From Mycolicibacterium austroafricanum (GTDB lineage Bacteria > Actinomycetota > Actinomycetes > Mycobacteriales > Mycobacteriaceae): a stretch of DNA of 64,000 nucleotides. Each line of letters starts with the position of its first letter. Positions within the stretch are counted from its first letter, which is position 1. Made by a program: the position numbers and the translations under genes. Under the pieces are notes generated by a model that saw only the letters and a list, made by a program, of their open reading frames with translations, ran no database searches and was not told the DNA's origin. Below, piece by piece: positions 8,700-17,928 of this stretch. The stretch spans positions 205,951-269,950 of the forward strand of contig NZ_HG964454.1 of NCBI RefSeq assembly GCF_000612725.1, given 5' to 3'.

Positions 8700-10170
8700 G
8701 CGGCAGGTTCTGCACGGCGGCATCGTGCTGACCGGCCCGCAGTGGCGCCCGCGGCCCGCCGACCTTCTCATCGCAGGCGGCCGTATCGAGGCCGTCGCGG
8801 CGCCCGGCGGCTTCGCCGGCGTCGACGCCGCCACCCACGACGTGACCGGCCGACTGGTGATCCCGGGACTGATCAACGCGCACACCCATTCGCACACCGC
8901 GCCGGCGCGCGGCGCCGCACGGGCCTGGACGTTGGAGGACTCACTGCTCAACGGCGGCTGGATGGCCGCGCCCCGCTCCGAGGAACTCACCGAGCTGGCC
9001 GCCCTGCTGACCGCCACCGAGCTGATCGCCTCCGGGTGCACCGGCGCATTCGATCTCATCGCCCAGGCCGGCGGCCCCGACCCGGCCGGCTGCCACGCCG
9101 CCGCCCGCGGCTACGCCCGCGCCGGGCTGCGCACCGTGCTGGCGCCGATGGTGGCCGACCGCACACTGCACGAGGCGATGCCTGCGATCGGGGCGTGCTG
9201 CGGGGCGCCGGCAACGGGCAAACCGGGCCCGTCGACAGCCGACGTCCTCGCCGCGTGCACGGCCTACGTCCGGAACTTCCCGGCGCTTCAGGGAGTCATG
9301 CCCGCGCTGGCCCCCACCATCCCGGGACACTGCACCCCGGAGCTGACGGTCGGGTTGGGTCGGCTGGCCGCCGAACACGGGCTGCGGGTGCACACCCATC
9401 TCGCCGAATCCAAACCGCAGGCACTGGCCGGCGCGTCGCGGTTCGGGCATTCGATCACCCGCGAACTGGCCCGCCTCGGTGTGCTCGGCGACCGGCTCAC
9501 CGTGGCGCACGCCATCTGGGTCGACGACGAGGACATCAGGATGCTGGCCGCCTCCGGCGCGGTCGCGGTCACGGTGCCCGGCAGCAATCTGCGGCTGGGG
9601 TCCGGCATCGCCGACACCCGCGCGATGCTGGCAGCCGGCCTGCGGCTGGCGGTCGGCACCGACGGCGCCAACTCCGCCGACGCGTTCGACGCGCTCGACG
9701 CGGTGCGGCTGACCGCGCTGCTGTCGAGGGTCAGTGAGCGGCCTGCCCGCCAGTGGCTGACCGTCGAGGAGACCCTGGACGCCGCCACGGCCGGCGGTGC
9801 GGCGGCCTGCGGCTGGACCGACACCGGTCGGCTGGCGCCCGGCCAACGCGCCGACTTCGCACTGCTCGACCTCGGCGCCCGGGCGTTCCGGCCGCCCACC
9901 GATCTGGCCAACCAGCTGTTGACCGCGGCGCGCGCCGCCGACGTCACCGATGTCGTCGTCGGCGGGCGGTTCGTCTACCGTGACCGCGCGTTCCCGCACC
10001 TGGACGTCGCGGCGGCACTGAACCGGTTCGACACGCTGGTCGAGGAGTTCTGCGCCCGGGTGGCGCCAGCGCGCGCCGACGCCGACCGCCAGGCTGCCCT
10101 GGCGGCGACCGCGCTGGCCGGGCTGCGCCGGGCGCCGTCTCCGGTGCGCCGTCTCATCGGCTGGCGATGA
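8692..10170 (+). CDS. Amidohydrolase 1 (TRZ/ATZ, deaminase-like)
   Basis: The protein has 492 residues. Metal ligands of the amidohydrolase superfamily are in place: His64 and His66 in INAHTHSH, the HTHLAES histidine near residue 233, a further histidine in LTVAHAIW, and the aspartate in VGTDGAN. This arrangement is typical of subtype III enzymes such as cytosine and guanine deaminases and triazine hydrolases, which act on N-rich rings. It is the last gene of the + strand operon. Its 3' end overlaps the converging methyltransferase gene by 17 bases with no terminator between them. Confidence 0.85.
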   Translation: MTERQVLHGGIVLTGPQWRPRPADLLIAGGRIEAVAAPGGFAGVDAATHDVTGRLVIPGLINAHTHSHTAPARGAARAWTLEDSLLNGGWMAAPRSEELTELAALLTATELIASGCTGAFDLIAQAGGPDPAGCHAAARGYARAGLRTVLAPMVADRTLHEAMPAIGACCGAPATGKPGPSTADVLAACTAYVRNFPALQGVMPALAPTIPGHCTPELTVGLGRLAAEHGLRVHTHLAESKPQALAGASRFGHSITRELARLGVLGDRLTVAHAIWVDDEDIRMLAASGAVAVTVPGSNLRLGSGIADTRAMLAAGLRLAVGTDGANSADAFDALDAVRLTALLSRVSERPARQWLTVEETLDAATAGGAAACGWTDTGRLAPGQRADFALLDLGARAFRPPTDLANQLLTAARAADVTDVVVGGRFVYRDRAFPHLDVAAALNRFDTLVEEFCARVAPARADADRQAALAATALAGLRRAPSPVRRLIGWR

Positions 10171-11137
10171 ACACCCCGTGCGGGCGCCGGTAGGCGCCCG
10201 ACTCGTGCACGCCGGTGAACCCGGCCGCGCGCAACAGCGCGACGAGTTCGTCGGCCCGCCGCGCCCGGCCCTCGGTCTCGACGCGCATCATCAGGTCGAA
10301 CATCGGCCCGAACGCGCCCGGCGGGTCGCCCGGCAATTCGAAGACCACCACCTGCCCGCCATGGCGGCACACCGTGGCCGCCACCTGCAGAACGGCGGCG
10401 CAGTCGTCGTCGCCCAGGTCGTGCAGCAGATGCGCCAGCAGCACCACGTCGTAGCCGGCGTCGGTGCCCACCCGCTCGGCGGCATCGGGCCCGAGCAGGT
10501 CGACCGCCCGCACCTCGATCTGCCCGGGCACGCCCGACCCGGCGAGCCGGCCCCGCGCCCACGCCGCCACCGGCGGCAGGTCGACCAGCGTGACCCGCGC
10601 GCCCGCCGCGGCCAGCGGCACGGCGTAGGAGCCGAGTCCGCCGCCGAGGTCGGCGATCCGCACACCCGGTCCCACGCCGGGCAGCCGGGTCAGGTCGGGA
10701 CCGGTCTCGCGCGCCAGCACGACGAGCGCCTCCAGGAAGCGGCGGACCTGCTCCGGCTCGGCGGCCAGCCTCGACCGCCACGGATCGAGCCGGGGACGTC
10801 CGGTGCGCACACTGTCGGCCAGCGACAGCCACGCTTCGGCGAAGAACGCCTCCTTCTCCGCGATCAGGCGCAGATCCCCATCCCGGCCGAGCCGGCGCGC
10901 GACCGGCGCCGCGGTGTAACCGCCGTCCTCGGTGCCGAGCAACCCGAGGCCGGTCAGTGCGTCCAGCAGCGCACGGGTGGCCAGCGGATCGGTGCCGAGC
11001 CTGGCGGCGACGGCATCAGCAGGCAGCGGCGCATCCGTCAGCACGTCGAACACGCCGAGACGCGCGGCCGCGGTGAGCGCCGCCGCCGGCTGATAGCCGG
11101 TCATCATGTCGATGACGTCGAACACGCCCGGGTTCAT
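10154..11137 (-). CDS. SAM-dependent O-methyltransferase (Methyltransf_2 type)
   Basis: The protein has 327 residues from an ATG overlapping the stop of the upstream FAD-protein gene. An N-terminal winged-helix dimerisation region (QPAAALTAAARLGVFDVL onward) is followed by the SAM-binding motif IADLGGGLGSYAVPL and the acidic loop VTLVDLPPV. This is the layout of hydroxyneurosporene/acetylserotonin-type O-methyltransferases. A longer form would run back into the upstream gene without a better ribosome site. It is last in the - strand operon; the methyl acceptor is unknown, possibly a hydroxylated ring intermediate. Confidence 0.8.
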   Translation of the reverse strand: MNPGVFDVIDMMTGYQPAAALTAAARLGVFDVLTDAPLPADAVAARLGTDPLATRALLDALTGLGLLGTEDGGYTAAPVARRLGRDGDLRLIAEKEAFFAEAWLSLADSVRTGRPRLDPWRSRLAAEPEQVRRFLEALVVLARETGPDLTRLPGVGPGVRIADLGGGLGSYAVPLAAAGARVTLVDLPPVAAWARGRLAGSGVPGQIEVRAVDLLGPDAAERVGTDAGYDVVLLAHLLHDLGDDDCAAVLQVAATVCRHGGQVVVFELPGDPPGAFGPMFDLMMRVETEGRARRADELVALLRAAGFTGVHESGAYRRPHGVFIASR

Positions 11138-12729
11138 CGCGGACCCCGGCGCATCGCGCGGTACGCGGTCAGGCCCGACCACAACGCGTGCACCTCCCGC
11201 ACGGCGCGGCGATCAAGCCGGTCGCGGCGGCGCGTACCCAGTACCGCCGCCGCGGCCGCGCTGCCCGACGCCCCGGACAACCCGCCGCCGGGATGTTGCC
11301 CGGCGCCGGCCAGGAACAGCCACGGCAGTTCGGTGCGCATGTCGGCATGGCCCGGGGGGCGCCACCCCAGAAGCTGGTCGAGGGTGTTGTCGAGGTGGTT
11401 GGGGTTGCCGTCACCGCCGATCCGGGCCGCCCAGGTGAGCGGACCGGACACCACGACGTCGACGAGGCCGTCGCGCAGGTCCACACCGAGCACCGACCCG
11501 ACCTGGTCGATAACCCGGTCGGCGGCCTCGCGTTCCCGTTCCGGCGTCCACTCGCCGTCGGCCCGGTGCAGCGGCACGATCGAGCTCATCCACACCGCGC
11601 CACCGGTGATCCCGTCGGGCTGACCCACCTGACCGACCATCGACCACGGCGAGGACGGCAACCGGCCGGCCAGCACCTCGGCGAATCCGGTGCGCACATC
11701 CGCGGGAGACCTCAGCGTGTACCAGACGGCGTCGGGATCCTGCAGCGGCAGGGCGTGCGCGCGGTCGTGGACGACGGTGACCGTCAGCTCCGCGATGTTG
11801 AAGTGCCCGCTGTGCAGTCCGCGTGCGGTGGCGCGCATCGCCGGGGCAGGGTCGGTGAGCAGCGCGGCGGTGCGCGGCAACCCGATGGCCGACACCACCG
11901 CGTCGGCGGTCAGCACCGCGCCGCCGGCCAGTTCCACCCGGCCCCGCGTGGCGGCCGGGCTTTCCGTGCTGCCCATCGCGACGACGGCCGCGCCGGTGCG
12001 CACCGTGGCGCCGGCCCGCTCGAGCGCGGCGACCAGTGCGTCCACCAGTGCCCGGGATCCGCCGGCGGGGCGGACGGCGGGGCTGCGATGCGAGGCGGGC
12101 AACAGCAACGCGAACAGCCCGCTGCCCGGCGCCCAGGCCGGCACCTGGGCGTGAGCGGCCTGCAGCGCCATCGCCGCGCGCGTGTGCGGATCCGAGACGG
12201 CGGCGTCGAGCACCGTCTCGGCGGGTTGCAGCAGCGTGCGGAACAGTTCGTCGCCTCCGGGCAGCGCGGCCAGCGCGGCCGCCACCTGGGTCAGCGTGGG
12301 CGCGGTGCCGAAGGTGTCCAGCATCCCGAACAGCGCGTCGGCGAGTTCGACGAGGTGCCGGTAGCCGGGCCCGTCGGCGCCCAGCGCCGCGACGGTGGCC
12401 GCCACATCGCTGTAGAAGACGCGCCGCTGCCCGTCGCCGAAGGCGACACCGGCCAGCACGGGATGCTCGCGGTAGCGCACCGCGCGGTCACCGAGCGCGG
12501 GGTCGTCGAGGCCGAGCTCGACGGCCATCGGGTACACCCCGCCGTGCTCGAAGGCGCCGCGTTCGACCAGGACACCGGACGGGTGGCGGTCGGTCCACAC
12601 GCATCCCCCGGGTTCGGCGCCCTGCTCGACCACGGTGACGCGGCGGCCGGCCCGGGCCAGCCGCAGCGCGGCGATCAGCCCGTTGTGCCCACCACCGACG
12701 ACGAGCACATCGGACACCCCGGTGCTCAC
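11134..12729 (-). CDS. Phytoene-desaturase-like NAD(P)/FAD-dependent oxidoreductase
   Basis: The protein has 531 residues, GTG start overlapping the preceding stop. The FAD site VLVVGGGHNGLIAALRLARAG, followed by VTVVEQGAEPGG, is at the N terminus. The C-terminal FAD-contact region contains LFLAGAGQHPGGGLSGASG. This is the pattern of the CrtI/PYROXD2 family. In this operon it probably oxidises or desaturates a small catabolic intermediate; no carotenoid genes are nearby. No signal peptide. Confidence 0.8.
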   Translation of the reverse strand: MSTGVSDVLVVGGGHNGLIAALRLARAGRRVTVVEQGAEPGGCVWTDRHPSGVLVERGAFEHGGVYPMAVELGLDDPALGDRAVRYREHPVLAGVAFGDGQRRVFYSDVAATVAALGADGPGYRHLVELADALFGMLDTFGTAPTLTQVAAALAALPGGDELFRTLLQPAETVLDAAVSDPHTRAAMALQAAHAQVPAWAPGSGLFALLLPASHRSPAVRPAGGSRALVDALVAALERAGATVRTGAAVVAMGSTESPAATRGRVELAGGAVLTADAVVSAIGLPRTAALLTDPAPAMRATARGLHSGHFNIAELTVTVVHDRAHALPLQDPDAVWYTLRSPADVRTGFAEVLAGRLPSSPWSMVGQVGQPDGITGGAVWMSSIVPLHRADGEWTPEREREAADRVIDQVGSVLGVDLRDGLVDVVVSGPLTWAARIGGDGNPNHLDNTLDQLLGWRPPGHADMRTELPWLFLAGAGQHPGGGLSGASGSAAAAAVLGTRRRDRLDRRAVREVHALWSGLTAYRAMRRGPR

Positions 12730-14150
12730 CCGGTCACCACGGAGTGGCCGGTGGCGACCAGGCCCGCCTTCACCCCGACCCGGTCGGCCAGCGGGCGGCA
12801 GCGGGCGATCTGGGTGGCCTCGTCGACGGTCGTGCACCGGTGATCGGCCACCACCTGCACGCCGTCCACCCACACGTCGCGCACCGACCGCGGCGACGCG
12901 CCGTACACCAGCTGGGCCACCGGATCGTGCAGCACCGCGACGTCGACGGTGTCCTGCAGCAGCACGATGTCGGCGCGTTTGCCGGGCTCCAGCGATCCGA
13001 CCAGGTGGTCCAGGCCCAGCGCCCGCGCGCCGTCGATGGTCGCCATCGTCAGCACGTCGAGCGCGTCGACCACCAGCGCGTCGAGGTGGTGCACCTTCTG
13101 CAGCAGCGCCGCCGCCTTGACCGCCTGCAGCATGTCCTGGCTGTCGTTGGAGGCCGCGCCGTCGGTGCCGATGCCGACGGGCACCCCGGCCGCGCGCAGC
13201 CGCGGCACCGGGCACACCCCGGAGGCCAGGATCATGTTGGCGACCGGATTGTGGGCGATCGCGGCGCCGTGCCGGGCGAACGTCGCGATGTCGGCCTCGG
13301 TGAGCCACACGCCGTGACCGGCGATGAGCGGGCGCTCGAACAGCCCGGCCCGCAAGGAATGCTCCACCGTGCGGTGCCCCCACCGGTGCCGTGCGGTGGT
13401 GACCTCCTCGCGCACCTCGGCCAGATGGGTGTGCACACCCCAGCCGGCGCGGCGGCACTCCTCGACCCCGGCGGCGAGCAGCTCGTCGCTCTGCCCGAGC
13501 AGCGTGCCGACGCCGTAGCGGAAGTCCAGCAGCGGCGCGGTCGCCGCGTGCGCGGCCAGGTCGTGCTGTTCGGCGAGCACGTCGTCGATGACGTCGCCCG
13601 GCGCGAGGGTGCTGCGCTCGAGCAGCGGCAGATCCTCGGCGCCGTAGGCGACGACGCCGCGCATCCCGGCGCGGGTGAGGCCGTCGACCACACCGAGGCT
13701 GGCCCGCGAGCCGATGTTGGTGTGGCAGAACATGTCGTTGACGGTGGTCACCCCCGACAGCAGCATCTCGATCGCGCGCAGCGCGGTGCCCTCGGCGGCG
13801 TCCTCGCGGGTCAGCACCATGCCCAGCGGCGCGACGATCGCGTCGGCCCACTCGAACAGGGACAGCTCCGAACCCATGCCGGTGGCCAGCGACTCGGACA
13901 GGTGGGTGTGGGTGGAGATCAGGCCCGGGATCACCAGACCTGTGCCGTCGCCGTGCACCGGCAGGTGCGCCTGCGCGGCGACCAGTGCGGCGTAGCCGTC
14001 GACCGCGACGATCGCGCCGTCGCGCACATGCACGGCCGCGTCGGTGAGTACGCCGTCCAGATGCGCGCCGGGGGTGCGGACGCGCTCGGCCGGTGCGGGC
14101 AGGCCGGCCATGGACAGCACATAGCGGCCGCGGACCAGGAATTCCGTCAC
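12726..14150 (-). CDS. Amidohydrolase 2 (ATZ/TRZ, chlorohydrolase/deaminase-like)
   Basis: The protein has 474 residues, GTG start chosen because it overlaps the aminotransferase stop and directly precedes TEFLVRGRYVL. Metal ligands are present in ISTHTHLSES, GVHTHLAEVREE, LIAGHGVWL and GIGTDGAASND, as in subtype III amidohydrolases. It differs from the amidohydrolase of the + strand operon in most positions, so the two probably act on different steps. Hydrolytic deamination or dechlorination of an N-heterocycle is the family expectation. Confidence 0.85.
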   Translation of the reverse strand: MTEFLVRGRYVLSMAGLPAPAERVRTPGAHLDGVLTDAAVHVRDGAIVAVDGYAALVAAQAHLPVHGDGTGLVIPGLISTHTHLSESLATGMGSELSLFEWADAIVAPLGMVLTREDAAEGTALRAIEMLLSGVTTVNDMFCHTNIGSRASLGVVDGLTRAGMRGVVAYGAEDLPLLERSTLAPGDVIDDVLAEQHDLAAHAATAPLLDFRYGVGTLLGQSDELLAAGVEECRRAGWGVHTHLAEVREEVTTARHRWGHRTVEHSLRAGLFERPLIAGHGVWLTEADIATFARHGAAIAHNPVANMILASGVCPVPRLRAAGVPVGIGTDGAASNDSQDMLQAVKAAALLQKVHHLDALVVDALDVLTMATIDGARALGLDHLVGSLEPGKRADIVLLQDTVDVAVLHDPVAQLVYGASPRSVRDVWVDGVQVVADHRCTTVDEATQIARCRPLADRVGVKAGLVATGHSVVTG

Positions 14151-15373
14151 GACGCCACCTCGCCGAGCACGGTGCGCAGCACGCCGACGAAGGTGTCGAT
14201 CTCGGCGTCGCTGATGACCAGCGGAGGCATGATCCGAACCGTGCCCGACTGGTTGAGCACGGAGCCGACCAGCACGCCGAGCTGCTGCATGCGCGCCACC
14301 ACCGGGTTGGCGTCCACGGACAGTTCGATCGCGCACCACAGACCCCGGCCGCGGACGTCGACGAGCAGCCCGGCGAACTCGTCGCACAGTGCCGCGAGGC
14401 CGGTGCGCAGATACTCGCCGGCCTCCACGACACGGTCGAGCAGGCCGTCGGCGATGACGTCGAACGCGGCGATGCCGGCCGCGCAGGCCACCGGGTTGCC
14501 GCCCATCGTGGTCAGGTGTGACAGCGGCGGGTCGACGAAGGTGGCGAAGAGTTCGGCCGAGGCGAGCACCGCCCCGAGTGGCAGTCCGCCGCCGACCGCC
14601 TTGGCCATCGTGATGATGTCGGGGCGCACATCGGTGTGCTGGTGGGCGAACCACCGCCCGGAGCGGCCCATGCCGCCCTGCACCTCGTCGACGATCAGCA
14701 GCGCGCCGGTGGCGTCGCACAGTTCGCGCAGCCCGGGCAGGAAGTCGTCGGACGGCACCCGGATGCCGCCCTCGCCCTGGATGGGTTCGACGATCACCGC
14801 CGCGGTGCGGTCGTCGACGGCTGCCGCGGCGGCGGTCAGGTCGTCGTAGGGCACGAACATCACCTCGTCGAGCAGGGGTTCGAACGGGGCACGCCACTCC
14901 TCACGCCAGCTCACCGACAGGGCGCCGAGGGTGCGCCCGTGGTAGGCCCGTTCGAACGCCACGAACTTCGGCCGTCCGGTGTGTTTGCGCGCCAATTTCA
15001 TTGCGCACTCGGTGGATTCGGCCCCCGAGGAGGTCAGGTAGGCCATGTCGAAACCGGCGCCGGCCGCCCCGGTCAGCCGTTCGACGAGCTCGACCTGTTC
15101 AGGGACGACGAAGCGGCCGTAGACGTTGACGTGGGCGTAGCGGGCGGCCTGGGCCTGGATCGCCTCGACCACCCGCGGGTGGCAGTGACCGACGTTGGCG
15201 ACGCCGATGCCTGACGTCATGTCGAGGTAGCTGCGGCCGTCGGCGGTGGTGACGGTGCAGCCGCGCGCCTCGGCGACGACGAATTCCTTGCGGCCGGGCA
15301 CGGTCTGGGACAGGTGGCGCACGAAGCGGTCCCGGTAGGACTCGATCTCGACGCCGGACATGGTGGGGTTCAA
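14147..15373 (-). CDS. Class III PLP-dependent aminotransferase
   Basis: The protein has about 404-408 residues. PLP-site features are present: LTSSGAESTECAMKLARK, the aspartate in LLIVDEVQGGMGRSG, and the Schiff-base lysine in IITMAKAVGGGLP. Family members move amino groups from omega-amino acids such as beta-alanine or 4-aminobutyrate to a keto acid, giving a semialdehyde. The neighbouring aldehyde dehydrogenase could take that product. The start is uncertain: a TTG at 15373 sits 5 bases after AGGAG, while the ATG at 15361 is 17 bases away, so the TTG is given here. Confidence 0.85.
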   Translation of the reverse strand: MNPTMSGVEIESYRDRFVRHLSQTVPGRKEFVVAEARGCTVTTADGRSYLDMTSGIGVANVGHCHPRVVEAIQAQAARYAHVNVYGRFVVPEQVELVERLTGAAGAGFDMAYLTSSGAESTECAMKLARKHTGRPKFVAFERAYHGRTLGALSVSWREEWRAPFEPLLDEVMFVPYDDLTAAAAAVDDRTAAVIVEPIQGEGGIRVPSDDFLPGLRELCDATGALLIVDEVQGGMGRSGRWFAHQHTDVRPDIITMAKAVGGGLPLGAVLASAELFATFVDPPLSHLTTMGGNPVACAAGIAAFDVIADGLLDRVVEAGEYLRTGLAALCDEFAGLLVDVRGRGLWCAIELSVDANPVVARMQQLGVLVGSVLNQSGTVRIMPPLVISDAEIDTFVGVLRTVLGEVAS

Positions 15374-15416
15374 CGGATCTCCTGGGTGGATGTGACGGGT
15401 CGCGGGGCGCGGCCCA

Positions 15417-16844
15417 TCACGTCCGCGGGCAGCAGGCCGGGACCACCCCGGCCGGCCGCAGACCCCGCAACGCGATGAAGCGGGTGCGGGTGAGCTCACC
15501 GAGAGTCCAGCCCAGGCCTTCCCGTCCGCTGCCTGCGAGGTCGACGCCGCCGAACGGCACCACCGGCGGCCGGTAGTTGTTGGTGCCGTTGACGACGACG
15601 CCGCCGAAGTCCAGCCCCGCCGCCATCGCCATCGCCGCCGGCCAGTCGGCGGAGAACACCGCGGCGGTCAGCCGCAGCCTGGTTGCGTTGGCCAGGGCCA
15701 CGGCCTCGGCGTCGCTGTCGACCGCGGTGACGGGGAACACCGGGCCGAAGATCTCGTCGTCGTGCAGCACGGCGGCGGTGCGGGGCACGTCGGCCAGCAC
15801 GGACGGGACGCACCAGGCGCCGTCGGGGGCGTGGCCGAGCACCCGGACGGCGCCGTCGTCGACCGCGCGCGCCACCTGCTGTTCGACGCGGGCCGCGGCG
15901 GCGTCATCGATGAGCGGGCCGAGCCGGGCGCCGTCGGCGAGCGGGTCCTGCGGCGTGACGTCACCGAGCGCGGCGACCAGACGCTCGGTCAATTCCGCGG
16001 CGACCGCGCGGTGCGCGATGAGCCGTTTGGTGGCCGCGCAGGCCTGACCGTTCATCAGCAGCCGGCCGCGCAGGGTCTCGGGGACCACCAGGTCCAGGTC
16101 GGCGTCGGCGCGCACGATGGCCGCACCGTTGCCGCCGAGCTCAAGGTGCAGTGGCCGCAGCAGGTGGGCGGTCGCGCGGGCCACCGACACCCCCGCGCCG
16201 ACCGACCCGGTCAGCGACACCGCGTCGACGCCGGTGGCCGAGCACAGCGCCGCGGAGGTCGGCGTGTCGGCGTCCACGTACTGCAGCACCCCGGGCGGCA
16301 GGTGGCGGGACAGCACGTCGAGCGCCGCCTGGGTCGCCAGCGGGTTCTGCGGCGGCAGTTTGACGATCGCGACGTTGCCCGCGGCCAATGCGGCGGCGGC
16401 CTTCTCCATCGTCAGCTCGACGGGGAAGTTGAACGGGATGACAGCCACCACCACGCCCAGCGGGACCTGCTCGACGAAGGTCAGGTCCCGTTCGCCGCCG
16501 GGCAGCGCGCCGGTCGGGGCGAGTGTGCCCGCCAGCGTGCGGCCCAGTTCGGCGTTGCGGCGCAGCAGGGCGATCGCACCGGTGACCTCGTGGCGCGCCT
16601 GCGGCAGGATCTTGCCGGACTCGCGGGCGTGGGCCACCGCGAGTTCGTCTGCGCCGCAAGCCAGTTCGTCGGCGGCCGCGTCGAGCAGGGTGGCCCGCTG
16701 GTGCGGGGCGGCCGCCGCCCAGTCGGGATAGGCGGCTCGGGCCGCGGCCACCACCGTCGCGACGTCGTCGATCGCCAGCGCGGTGATCTGACCGACCGGT
16801 TCGCCGGTGCCCGCGGCCCGCACGGTGCGCGGTGCCACCGTCAC
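15417..16844 (-). CDS. Aldehyde dehydrogenase (succinate-semialdehyde dehydrogenase-like)
   Basis: The protein has 475 residues, GTG start in a GTGA overlap. It carries the catalytic cysteine in MNGQACAATKR, the general-base glutamate in HLELGGNGAAIV, and the cofactor region VVAVIPFNFPVELTMEKAAA. It most resembles NAD(P)-dependent semialdehyde or benzaldehyde dehydrogenases. It would oxidise the aldehyde left after transamination by the next gene product, yielding a carboxylate for central metabolism. Confidence 0.85.
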   Translation of the reverse strand: MTVAPRTVRAAGTGEPVGQITALAIDDVATVVAAARAAYPDWAAAAPHQRATLLDAAADELACGADELAVAHARESGKILPQARHEVTGAIALLRRNAELGRTLAGTLAPTGALPGGERDLTFVEQVPLGVVVAVIPFNFPVELTMEKAAAALAAGNVAIVKLPPQNPLATQAALDVLSRHLPPGVLQYVDADTPTSAALCSATGVDAVSLTGSVGAGVSVARATAHLLRPLHLELGGNGAAIVRADADLDLVVPETLRGRLLMNGQACAATKRLIAHRAVAAELTERLVAALGDVTPQDPLADGARLGPLIDDAAAARVEQQVARAVDDGAVRVLGHAPDGAWCVPSVLADVPRTAAVLHDDEIFGPVFPVTAVDSDAEAVALANATRLRLTAAVFSADWPAAMAMAAGLDFGGVVVNGTNNYRPPVVPFGGVDLAGSGREGLGWTLGELTRTRFIALRGLRPAGVVPACCPRT

Positions 16845-17926
16845 AGCCGGGCCGCCTCGAAGTCCAGCCGCGCCACCAGTGCGGCGGTCAGTTCCGGCAG
16901 GCCCAGCGGGGTGTCGTGGCCGTCGCCGCGGGCATAGACCGCGCGCACCGACCCGGTCCCGGCGGGGCGGCCTTCGCGGCGCAACCGTTCGGCGAGTTCC
17001 TCTTTGGCGCAGGCGATCTGCTCGCGGGTGGGCAGTATGTCCACGACGCCGGGCACCGCGTCGAGTGCGCCGCGCAGCGGGATCTCACCGCGCACTCCGC
17101 GCCGCGCGGTGGGCAGGCCGTCCTCGGCGCGGAACGCGGCGTCGGCCAGGAAGCTGCGGTGTGTCAGACCGGGGGAGACCCACGCCAGCAGCGTCCGGTA
17201 GGCCGGGGAGATCCGGGCGAGCGTGACGCCCAGCGCGTCGGCCATCGCGTTGTGCATCTCCGCGTAGGCCTGCCGCTCGGCCGGCCCCCACGCCCACGTC
17301 CCGTCGCGCCGGGCGGTGGCGGTGCAGTCGGCGCGTTCCGGCGACACCGAGGTGCCACGGTTCTCGAACATGCCGGGATCGTCGTAGGACGCGGCCGGGG
17401 CCTGGGCGCCGCGGAACGTCATGGTCAGCTCGTAGGGCACCAGTGCCAGCGGTTCGGAGATCACGAACCGGTCCAGTACGACTCCGTCACGCACCAGTGG
17501 TGCGGTGTTCAGCACGTCCTCGGGTGCCGCGTCGTCAAGCACACCGCGCAGCTCGGCAGGACCGTCGTACGGGCGTGACGGGCGCCATCCTGCGGCCAGC
17601 AACGCGCTGTTGACGCTGCGGTGCTCGCGGCTGGTGGCGTAGGGCTTGTACTTGGTGCACGGCAGCAGCAACCCGAGCCGGGCACGGGTGCCGGGCACCG
17701 GCGTGGGTTCCCAGTCGTGCTGGACGTAGGCAAGCCACTCGGCCACCCGCTGGTGGCCCAGGGCGTCGACATTGGCCTGCGGCGAGTAGAACCGCATGCT
17801 GGGGTCGAGCACGAACGGCGGCCGGATCTTGCGTTGTGACGACGGCAGCCGGTGGCGTGGATGCAGCGCGTCGGGGTCCGGCCCGGCCATCGCGGCCGGG
17901 CCGGGCATCACGGGAGTCTCGGTCAC
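16841..17926 (-). CDS. DUF5591-like protein (archaeosine-synthase domain relative), function unknown
   Basis: The protein has 361 residues, GTG start directly after the lipoprotein gene. The segment LLLPCTKYKPYATSREHRS, then FVISEPLALVPYEL, then AASYDDPGMF and GTWAWGPAERQAY, matches in order the PCSxxKPYSxSxSH, TSPLGxVPRELE, YPxxxYD and GHWxxxE landmarks remembered for DUF5591. That domain occurs in archaeosine synthase and TGT-like proteins. No TGT or tRNA-binding part is present here. Its place between an importer and an aldehyde dehydrogenase suggests an enzyme acting on a small molecule. The fold assignment is from motif memory only. Confidence 0.5.
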   Translation of the reverse strand: MTETPVMPGPAAMAGPDPDALHPRHRLPSSQRKIRPPFVLDPSMRFYSPQANVDALGHQRVAEWLAYVQHDWEPTPVPGTRARLGLLLPCTKYKPYATSREHRSVNSALLAAGWRPSRPYDGPAELRGVLDDAAPEDVLNTAPLVRDGVVLDRFVISEPLALVPYELTMTFRGAQAPAASYDDPGMFENRGTSVSPERADCTATARRDGTWAWGPAERQAYAEMHNAMADALGVTLARISPAYRTLLAWVSPGLTHRSFLADAAFRAEDGLPTARRGVRGEIPLRGALDAVPGVVDILPTREQIACAKEELAERLRREGRPAGTGSVRAVYARGDGHDTPLGLPELTAALVARLDFEAARL

Positions 17927-17928
17927 CG

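Noticed and set aside
12744..14849. Long open frame on the + strand opposite the amidohydrolase and aminotransferase genes
   Set aside because: It has the low-complexity composition of high-GC antisense frames, while the opposite strand encodes well-conserved enzymes.
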